This document shows positions 61,501 through 64,000 of a DNA stretch of 64,000 nt, one piece after another. Source of the DNA: Glandiceps talaboti (lineage: Eukaryota > Hemichordata > Enteropneusta > Spengelidae). The notes beneath the pieces are model-generated. The model was not told the origin of the DNA. It saw nothing but the letters and a program-made list of their open reading frames with translations, and made no database searches. The DNA lies in the NCBI RefSeq assembly GCF_964340395.1, contig NC_135568.1:1247501-1311500 (forward strand), given 5' to 3'. The first letter of the stretch is position 1; each line of letters starts with the position of its first letter. The position numbers were made by a program, and so were the translations under genes.

Positions 61501-63865
61501 GACAAGTAAGGGAGAATTTATCCTGCGCTATCTTCTCATCAGAGTTAAATGGCAGTGGAGGTAGGTGTGGGGTGGGGATCCGATGGGGTGCAATGGGGGG
61601 GGGGGGGGAGATATAATTTATAGCAATGAGGGGGAGATGTAATTTCTAGATCTGTTATTCCATCTTCACTTTACAAATTAATAGTATAGCGAATCTTATC
61701 AAAGTTGTATTTCTGTAAATTTTGAGGTATTTTCATATGTAAATCTGTAACCAAACTTTAATATATTCTGATCCTTTCCCATATCAAAGTACATGTTTTA
61801 ATTTTACCAACGCATACAATATTAGCCAATGGCAATTGAGACATTTTTAGAACAGCAAAACATGCAAAACTTGTAGGAAAAAGATTACAGAATGTCAGAT
61901 GATTCAGATTTGACACAGTTTTTATGTTATCTTACTACAAGACACAGCCAGTAAAACTGGGGCAAATAATCTTTCTTTATCGTGAAGTCAGTAGTAGAAA
62001 TGTGATAATATCGCAACCTTACATGTTTGACCTGAATTACACATTTACTCTTACTTAGTAGCAGTCAACAGACTTTCGTTATCACTTGTTTGCTTGAAAT
62101 CGTGCACACGAGTGACTGACACACCCATCAGTCTTATCAAACGCTAATGAGGTGGAAGTACGAGTCATCAGGACTTATTCTACAATGTCAATGCATTATT
62201 GTTTCCATTGACAACATCAATTATACCATTTCTATTAATTATTAATATTACAATTAACAAATGAAACTCTTTAAGGTCATGGCCTCATTCCCAGTCACAA
62301 TGTCACTCATGAACATTGATCTAATATTTTGTACACAGTAGATTTATTTATTGGAAGTTTGTGCCTGCTGTGAAGATGTATACAGGGTGGCAGGATTAGG
62401 TTCTGATTTTAACAGCTTGACGGCATTGAGCAATAACCTTGGCAGTGGATATCAGCATGCCTTGACTAGTTACAATGTTGTACAGCTGGTTACTGAAATT
62501 AACTTTTGTTCAAAATAAAGTTATATTGGGGTTTATACATGTAGGAGAATTGGCCCAACAGTTTCATTGTCTGAAATTCAAACTATTTTTGTGCTACAAA
62601 GAGGAAATAAAACATTTTTTTTTAATAATTCATTACATTGCGAATAGAAAGTTTAGTTGTATATATCAAAAATATAAAGTAACCTTTCAGGTCAAGTACA
62701 TGCAACAGATAATGGCTGTGGTAGGATTGGGTTGATGGTTGGCTATGGTAGGATTGGGTTGATGGTTGGCTGTGGTAGGATTGGGTTGATGGTTGGCTGT
62801 GGTAGGATTGGGTTGATGGTTGGCTGTGGTAGGATTGGGTTGATGGTTGGCTGTGGTAGGATTGGGTTGATGGTTGGCTGTGGTAGGATTGGGTTGATGG
62901 TTGGCTGTGGTAGGATTGGGTTGATGGTTGGCTGTGGTAGGATTGGGTTGATGGTTGGCTGTGGTAGGATTGGGTTGATGGTTGGCTGTGGTAGGATTGG
63001 GTTGATAGAGACAATTTCTGGCACCATACTGTAGATTGAATGATAATGTCTACTCTGCAGATGACACAAATCAGGTTTAAGCTAGGGAGTCAAAACCTAT
63101 TCCTGTCCCTAACCTAACCCTAACTCCCTAACTTGAATATAAATGTCTACCTACTATACAATTAATAAATCAACCATTCTACATTCTTGACATTGCATGT
63201 TTTTAAATAACAAATTCAAAGTTTTGGATTTCACACATCAGTTTGACAAAATTTTGGAATGTTTTCTAAAAGTTGACAAAACTACAATTCAGAAGGAAAA
63301 TATGATACAGTATATTATTTTATTTTATTTTCCTAATTCTGCTTCAAACTTGGTGAATCTGTTTCATCTGTGAAACTAAATTTGAAATACAGAAAGAAGC
63401 ATTAATCTACTAGAAATATGCAAGCAGTCCTTTGATTATCAGGAGAGTGTCCATAGTTAACACACACCCATTATCAGAGTCAAAAAGGTTATCTGTTCAG
63501 CTTATGCTTGTGTGTATGCATTAATTTACTGAAAGTACTCAGGAGGGTTAGCTGTTGGACTTCAAAGAGTGCGGCTTCTCCTGGGTTGACTGTAATCTAA
63601 CTGTGTGTATAAATCAGATATGGAAACCAATAGAAATGACAGTGTTCTACTAATGACTAGATTACTGAAAGTATGTCAAACTAATATCACAGTGTACAGT
63701 TTATTACCTTGGTATTCAAGCTCTCTTCGTATATCGATGGAATTACAAAGACCTGAAGTATCTAGAAATGCAATCACTGGGCTCAAATTTAACATCAAAG
63801 CTTGATTGTCAGATTTAGCCCAGTGAACTCTTTCAGTTACAATTTTTGTATTGGTTTCCATTGGT
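28196..63865 (-). CDS. CAP-Gly domain protein with coiled coil and Ser/Pro-rich region; twelve exons, 5' end outside the window
   Basis: Twelve exons read on the - strand in transcript order: 63865-63708, 58800-58659, 37486-37327, 36277-36059, 33988-33844, 32627-32524, 32281-32166, 31840-31652, 30998-30868, 30480-30374, 29411-29218 and 28262-28196. All have AG/GT boundaries and phases that close, giving about 576 codons to a TGA. Domains in order: an N-terminal region I cannot place (PVIAFLDTSGLCNSIDIRRE..., VVPLCADVAGLF), a Ser/Thr/Pro-rich segment, a CxxCxxC cluster, a second Ser/Pro block, a heptad-like coiled coil (LLEKKWQEG to RICELRIENE), an acidic linker, a CxCxxC cluster, one CAP-Gly domain (about codons 415-485) and a basic Ser/Asn-rich tail. 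CAP-Gly domains bind microtubule ends or EEY/F tails, so a cytoskeletal role is inferred. I do not recognise the orthologue; it does not look like CLIP, CYLD, DCTN1, KIF13B, TBCB or TBCE. Confidence 0.82.
28473..28703. repeat. (TGAA)n/(TAAA)n microsatellite with higher-order blocks
   Basis: Runs of GAATGAATGAATGAAT alternate with AATAAATAAAGTGAATG blocks. It sits in the last intron of the CAP-Gly gene. The open frame on the other strand is only this repeat. Confidence 0.95.
29218..29411 (-). CDS. CAP-Gly gene exon: basic Ser/Asn-rich tail
   Basis: Acceptor TTTATTTACAG and donor GTAAGA. It encodes LSQQLSQRPKTGVFRRTSEE, then SLTNNKTIQSSSTYNSNNNS and HRKRTKSAPGRKLISADTNN. It is low-complexity, basic and probably disordered. 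A 36-bp minisatellite begins about 30 bp upstream of its acceptor. Confidence 0.85.
29460..29610. repeat. 36-bp minisatellite, about four copies
   Basis: The unit is GCCCTCTTGTGTTTGTTTAG plus CATCAAAGTATATAGT. The period is a multiple of three, giving spurious 12-residue repeat peptides on the - strand. It ends next to the inverted-repeat element at 29614. Confidence 0.94.
29614..30050. mobile_element. Possible non-autonomous transposon with 15-bp inverted ends
   Basis: GGTGGACTTGATTGA (29614-29628) and its exact reverse complement (30036-30050) bound 437 bp of CpG-richer sequence inside a CAP-Gly gene intron. No clear target duplication and no coding capacity, so the call is tentative. Confidence 0.5.
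30374..30480 (-). CDS. CAP-Gly gene exon: second half of the CAP-Gly domain
   Basis: After acceptor TGTTCTGTAG the exon reads VGRHDGFLNGKRYFWCHRNH then GVFLPMQDVICVINKK, ending at GTCAGT. GRHDG replaces the canonical GKNDG ligand-binding motif. The conserved G-K-x-YF-x-C...HGVF-x-P pattern that follows is intact. The splice falls inside the domain, as in many CAP-Gly genes. Confidence 0.93.
30868..30998 (-). CDS. CAP-Gly gene exon: first half of the CAP-Gly domain
   Basis: Acceptor TATTTTCAG and donor GTAAGT. LPLELDDHVVVRGERTGYVR then YIGHLDNVGSTHIIYVGLQL and DSP show the CAP-Gly pattern: a beta strand, G-x-VRYIG, a variable loop, then a strand ending V/I-GLxLD-P. The loop between the Gly and the second strand is slightly long compared with CLIP-type domains. 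Confidence 0.92.
31042..31130. repeat. 30-bp direct repeat, three copies
   Basis: GAACGCACCTTAGATCACTC plus TTAATTATTT repeats three times, just upstream in transcript of the CAP-Gly exon at 30998. A second local repeat of GTAGCCCATAAGCACCTCTC type lies at about 31425-31570. Confidence 0.88.
31652..31840 (-). CDS. CAP-Gly gene exon: basic patch and CxCxxC cluster
   Basis: The acceptor TGTGTGTTTAG and donor GTAAGA bound VNIKKKRPKVPRPQGTSTPA, then GPLQGCKCNSCYSLDNNGMK and RVPLQVLMDKNVVINHR. A KKKRPK patch could act in nuclear localisation or microtubule binding. The CxCxxC is too short for a known zinc fold on its own. Confidence 0.87.
31895..32155. repeat. Short duplications in a CAP-Gly gene intron
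   Basis: CCATGGTACATGGTGTT-type units repeat two to three times at 31870-31985. ATGTCAGGGGTCAAGGGTCA plus AAGAGTAATCA is duplicated at 32090-32155 right beside the donor of the 32281-32166 exon. Confidence 0.8.
32166..32281 (-). CDS. CAP-Gly gene exon: acidic linker
   Basis: Acceptor TCACTTACAG and donor GTAAGT. It encodes RERICELRIENEVEGHHGDD then QGSNDSSEQESVNLPDIN, the end of the coiled coil followed by an acidic, Ser-rich linker. It leaves AG for the next exon. Confidence 0.85.
32524..32627 (-). CDS. CAP-Gly gene exon: coiled coil
   Basis: Bounded by CCCTTCCAG and GTAAGT, it encodes NNAKVQLQEELLSAREEIER and LGSKVHVMEELLED. Leu/Ile/Val residues fall at heptad-like spacing, so a coiled coil is likely. 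It completes the Ala codon begun by the preceding exon and ends in phase 0. Confidence 0.88.
32750..32835 (+). repeat. Interspersed repeat, copy A
   Basis: ACTTGCAATCCAGACTGAGC then ATGCTCAGATGCAAAGGACT and GGGATTATCT match the reverse complement of 53455-53542, so the two are inverted relative to each other. The family is unknown to me. Confidence 0.75.
32940..33240. other. Poly(G) run and open frames without gene evidence
   Basis: A G-tract of 18 bases at 32951-32968 is followed by sequence that is open in several frames. No domain or splice signal ties it to the flanking CAP-Gly exons, so it is left as intron. Confidence 0.5.
33844..33988 (-). CDS. CAP-Gly gene exon: start of coiled coil
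   Basis: The acceptor TTGATGGCAG and donor GTAAGT bound a segment reading VAHKNHSLPVEIVNETNRVK, RIRPVAKTNKETQCSLVDVE and LLEKKWQEG. The last third begins the coiled coil. A tandem copy of the acceptor and the first bases of this exon lies 89 bp upstream in the transcript (34038-34095). Confidence 0.85.
34038..34095 (-). repeat. Tandem duplicate of the 33988 acceptor and exon start
   Basis: CACTGGCAAAGAATGG and ATGTGCCACCTGCCA match 33958-33995. On the - strand this copies the acceptor TTGGTGGCAG (AG at 34079-34078) and the first VAHK codons. It then diverges and runs into a TAA after 14 codons. Confidence 0.9.
34740..34955 (-). mobile_element. Diverged tRNA-derived SINE, - strand
   Basis: Read on the - strand: GTCGGTGGCCGAGTAGTTAA (A box), then AGGGTTTCAACCTG (B box), GTTTGATTAAAATTT and AACAACACAGAGTTTCTC. 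These parallel in order the SINE at 18710-18967, so this is an older member of the same family. Confidence 0.75.
35525..35905. repeat. About 110-bp tandem repeat, 3.5 copies
   Basis: CAATACAATCCCATATATAT plus AGCACATATTTTGTACAATT and GACACACAACTCAACCTACT repeat with small changes within a CAP-Gly gene intron. Confidence 0.93.
36059..36277 (-). CDS. CAP-Gly gene exon: Cys cluster and Ser/Pro-rich region
   Basis: Using the acceptor TTTTGATAG (AG at 36279-36278) gives a phase-0 exon beginning DFNRPCSICSRCSSSMSSPK and continuing SPRSNSTPQESPQSSPVRRA to QQPING, ending at donor GTATGT. A second AG eleven bases inside (TTTTAACAG) would shift the frame to an early stop, so the first is preferred. 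CxxCxxC followed by many SP sites suggests a disordered, phosphorylatable linker. Confidence 0.8.
36340..36955. repeat. Hairpin-bearing minisatellite block A
   Basis: The units carry GTGGTAGACATGCTATGCTG, TCTACAACAGATATGTGCTG and TTGTACAGTGTTGTGTTGTG. TACAACAG and CTGTTGTA within a unit form an 8-bp stem with a 7-base loop. Unit length varies (about 60-120 bp) through internal deletions. Confidence 0.92.
37034..37304 (+). mobile_element. hAT-like MITE, copy 2, complete
   Basis: It runs from CAGTGGTGAACAAAT to ATTTGTTCACCCCTG, imperfect terminal inverted repeats of about 15 bp. GACAG precedes the left end and follows the right end. It is 271 bp with no coding capacity. The CAG...GTGAAC end resembles hAT elements, though 5 bp is short for their usual 8-bp target duplication. 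Confidence 0.85.
37327..37486 (-). CDS. CAP-Gly gene exon: LEGIIIDQKRELERV and Ser/Thr/Pro segment
   Basis: The acceptor TTTATTTCAG and donor GTAAGT (37326-37321) are near consensus. It encodes a short charged helix (LEGIIIDQKRELERVRNFPR) followed by SSRTSTSTSPTPPSISSYQG. It ends in phase 0. The end of a MITE lies at 37304, only 16 bp beyond the donor hexamer, and the exon sits between two related minisatellite blocks. Confidence 0.85.
37620..37855. repeat. GTGTGGTGTGGTGCAGTG low-complexity repeat
   Basis: Pentameric GTGTG/GTGCA motifs, open in several frames on both strands only because of composition. Confidence 0.92.
37990..38310. repeat. Hairpin-bearing minisatellite block B
   Basis: Same unit and orientation as 36340-36955. 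The two blocks flank the CAP-Gly gene exon at 37327-37486. Confidence 0.92.
38311..39750. other. Intron sequence, no feature recognised
   Basis: Start of the 21 kb CAP-Gly gene intron (transcript 3' end). Apart from a short duplicated CACAAGACTTTACTTTCATT near 39497-39555, nothing stands out. Confidence 0.55.
39755..40325. repeat. (ATCA)n/(ATTA)n microsatellite with higher-order blocks
   Basis: CAATCAATCAATCAATCAAC blocks alternate with AACCAACCAAATAACC and TAATTAATTAATTAA blocks, up to 40145. A smaller block sits at 40290-40325. Confidence 0.95.
40326..45670. other. Intron sequence, no feature recognised
   Basis: AT-rich with no coding exon I can support. Local echoes exist (TTTAAGACTATTTCTTTCATTC-type strings repeat at about 44220-44520), suggesting old duplications. 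I see no RNA gene. Confidence 0.55.
45680..46290. repeat. Diverged tandem repeat (about 120-260 bp spacing) carrying X-box-like palindromes
   Basis: GTTGCCATGGTAAC at 45683-45696, GTTGCTATGGTAAC at 45940-45953, GTTGCCATGGAAAC at 46058-46071 and GTTGCCATGGTAAC at 46203-46216 are each followed by AATTTAC or AATGTAG and, in three, by ATC-rich sequence and TTAGAAACCAGA. The palindrome matches the RFX-factor X-box consensus. Confidence 0.85.
47080..47215. repeat. Cluster of GCAAGCTTGC-type palindromes
   Basis: CTTGCGCAAGCTTGCAAACT, ACAAGCTTATGACATACTTA, GCAAACTTGCAATACC and GCAAGCTTGCAGAC form a short degenerate repeat of about 25-35 bp. Confidence 0.7.
47557..47762 (+). repeat. Interspersed repeat, 205 bp, copy 1
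   Basis: It matches 53145-53352 in the same orientation, sharing TATAAACCTTATTTTGTTA, TTATTGCAGAAAATCCAAT and CAGATGCAATAAAG. The shared 3' end CAATAAAG-TTCTATT followed by TATTCTATA looks like a retroelement tail. Confidence 0.85.
48490..48585. mobile_element. 96-bp miniature foldback element with 18-bp perfect inverted ends
   Basis: TAGCCCAGAGACTTGGCT (48490-48507) and its exact reverse complement (48568-48585) flank 60 bp. A lone TAGCCCAGAGACTTAG end occurs near 46567, with a GCCTGGGCTA partner near 46640, indicating a second, decayed copy. Confidence 0.8.
48586..51500. other. Intron sequence, no feature recognised
   Basis: AT-rich. No exon, RNA gene or array was identified. The short open frames have no domain signature. 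Confidence 0.5.
51505..51945. repeat. (TGTTG)n pentanucleotide satellite, about 440 bp
   Basis: TGTTGTGTTGTGTTGTGTTG with point changes to GCTGT and GTCAT. The lack of stops creates Cys/Val/Leu-rich or His/Thr/Gln-rich frames on both strands, which are not genes. Confidence 0.97.
52456..52984. repeat. 40-bp minisatellite, about 13 copies
   Basis: The unit is GCTAAGATATCTCTGCTGCT plus GCACTGTACAGTTCTGCTAA, very homogeneous; TACTGTACA, GCACTCTACA and TTTACTTCT variants mark copies. CTGTACAG is a palindrome within each unit. Confidence 0.97.
53145..53352 (+). repeat. Interspersed repeat, 205 bp, copy 2
   Basis: Second copy of the 47557-47762 element, with about 15 percent differences and small gaps by eye. 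Confidence 0.85.
53455..53542 (-). repeat. Interspersed repeat, copy B
   Basis: Reverse complement of the 32750-32835 repeat. It shares GATAATCCCACAGTCCTTTG, then CATCTGAGCATGCGCAGTCT. Confidence 0.75.
53880..54362. mobile_element. Tandemly amplified foldback element, about 118-bp unit, four copies
   Basis: Each unit begins AAGGTAAAACATAGTAATAA and ends TTATTATTATTATGTTTTAC, which are inverted relative to each other. The last copy also retains GGTCGTGGTACAAAAACGTA, the inverse of TTCTTGTACCACAACCA at the unit start. A short foldback element has thus become a minisatellite. Confidence 0.85.
55930..56400. mobile_element. Foldback element with about 85-bp inverted arms
   Basis: The left arm (TAGTCTAGAGTTCTAAACTG ... 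AATACCAGTCTAGTCAAGAC) and right arm (GTCTTGACTGGACTGGTATT ... CAGTTTAGAACTCTAGACTA) are near-perfect reverse complements. The core shares sequence with 23690-23795. No open frame of size. Confidence 0.9.
56428..56785. mobile_element. Near-complete palindromic MITE, about 358 bp
   Basis: AGTGGCCATATGAATGAG (56433) pairs with the reverse complement at about 56780. The arms continue through TTTATTTTGGATTGTTAATT, TATAAAACAATTTTATTATG and GTTTGTAACTTAATA to a hairpin centre AAAGTTTGTTA...TAACAAACTTT near 56607. The whole element is one imperfect palindrome. Confidence 0.9.
57560..57725. repeat. About 35-bp minisatellite, about 4.5 copies
   Basis: GGTAGTCCAAGCAGACAACC plus AGTTTTAGGTTTTGGT repeats with small indels. 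The corresponding - strand frame is only the repeat. Confidence 0.92.
58474..58552. repeat. (CAGA)n microsatellite
   Basis: Nearly pure GACAGACAGACAGACA, about 100 bp from the CAP-Gly gene donor at 58658. Confidence 0.97.
58659..58800 (-). CDS. CAP-Gly gene exon: GLVEDKDVAAKAVAFVINST
   Basis: The acceptor TTGTTTACAG is at 58802-58801 and the donor GTTAGT starts at 58658. The protein reads VCSNDLDGLVEDKDVAAKAV, AFVINSTRKGVVPLCADVAG and LFRSKKR. It completes the Gly codon left by the 63708 exon and leaves AG, completed by the exon at 37486 after a 21 kb intron. The balanced, non-repetitive composition supports real coding sequence. Confidence 0.8.
58820..60360. other. Intron sequence, no feature recognised
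   Basis: Between the two upstream CAP-Gly exons. AACAACAACAAAAACAAC occurs twice (58806 and 58882). A 61-codon open frame at 59991 has no support as a gene. Confidence 0.5.
60365..61075. repeat. About 42-bp minisatellite, about 17 copies, with G-tracts
   Basis: The unit is TTCCAGACCCTCACTGTAAG plus GGGGGACTTTACAGGGCTTTA. The G-run varies from 4 to 12. Some copies pair in sub-blocks (GGGAATTTACACGG variant), implying block duplication. G-rich on the + strand. Confidence 0.95.
61190..61258. repeat. 30-bp direct repeat, two copies
   Basis: TGATAGTAGAGGCTGAGTCA plus TCTAGCTG occurs twice. Confidence 0.85.
62713..63006. repeat. 27-bp minisatellite, about 11 copies
   Basis: The unit is GGCTGTGGTAGGATTGGGTT plus GATGGTT, almost invariant. 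The period is nine codons with no stop in several frames, so reading frames of 100-130 codons appear on both strands; they are artefacts of the repeat. Confidence 0.97.
63708..63865 (-). CDS. CAP-Gly gene, most upstream visible exon
   Basis: It encodes METNTKIVTERVHWAKSDNQ, then LSPVIAFLDTSGLCNSIDIR and RELEYQ, ending with one base of a Gly codon before the donor GTAATA at 63707. The acceptor chosen (TGTGTTAG, exon from 63865) has a weak pyrimidine tract, so the upstream limit is uncertain. The reading frame stays open to 63909 and could instead contain the start codon. Membership in the gene rests on phase match with the 58800 exon. Confidence 0.65.
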
Positions 63866-63889
63866 CTAACACAGACTACCACCACATAA

Positions 63890-64000
63890 ATTTGGTAGTC
63901 TAGATACAATGTTTAGTCGTCTATGTGTCCTGGACTACTGCTAATTTGGTACTCTAGACACAATGTTTAGTAGTCTATGTGTCCTGGACTACTGCTAATT
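63890..64000. repeat. About 55-bp direct repeat running off the right edge
   Basis: TCTAGATACAATGTTTAGTC plus GTCTATGTGTCCTGGACTAC and TGCTAATTTGGTA appears twice, and the window ends inside the array. Confidence 0.88.

Noticed and set aside
62622-63069. 100-130-codon frames with nine-residue repeats on both strands
   Set aside because: The 27-bp unit has no stop codon; frames exist on both strands at once and lie in an intron of the CAP-Gly gene.

Overview
This window is animal nuclear DNA: AT-rich, with intron-containing genes, GT-AG splice sites, many minisatellite arrays, foldback (MITE-like) elements and tRNA-derived SINEs. Short ACATGTACATGTA-type runs, TGACCTTTGACC-like strings and very dense 30-120 bp tandem arrays suggest a marine invertebrate (mollusc, hemichordate or amphioxus-like). 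I cannot fix the phylum from the sequence alone. No rRNA, tRNA gene, CRISPR or bacterial operon was seen.

Two protein genes can be read exon by exon. (1) On the + strand, 12655-20833 holds a complete seven-exon PDE12 gene (2',5'-phosphodiesterase 12, a mitochondrial oligoadenylate/poly(A)-removing exonuclease of the EEP fold). It encodes 628 aa, every splice phase closes, and all catalytic signatures are intact. (2) On the - strand, from about 63865 down to 28196, lie twelve phase-compatible exons (about 576 codons, 3' end complete, 5' end beyond the window). They encode an unplaced protein with a serine/proline-rich middle, a short coiled coil, two small cysteine clusters and one CAP-Gly domain near the C-terminus. 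The two genes converge tail to tail across 20.8-28.2 kb.

Layout: 0-11.6 kb is non-coding, with minisatellites and a truncated transposon copy. 11.6-12.65 kb is the CpG-richer PDE12 promoter, with a possible divergent first exon. 12.65-21.5 kb is PDE12 and its 3' UTR. 21.5-28 kb is intergenic and includes two big arrays carrying TGACATCA-type motifs and a cluster of CATGTG motifs. 28.2-37.5 kb holds ten of the CAP-Gly gene exons. 37.5-58.6 kb is one 21 kb intron full of minisatellites and foldback elements. 58.6-64 kb holds the two upstream exons.

The most unusual observations concern splice boundaries that have been tandemly duplicated. A perfect 60-bp triplication spans the end of PDE12 exon 5 and copies its 5' splice site three times, in frame. 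The 3' splice site of the same intron has a decayed tandem copy 52 bp upstream. An acceptor in the CAP-Gly gene is duplicated 89 bp away. Other points of interest are a series of diverged hairpin units in the PDE12 3' UTR, an array of RFX X-box-like palindromes, a tandemly amplified foldback element, and related arrays flanking a single CAP-Gly-gene exon.
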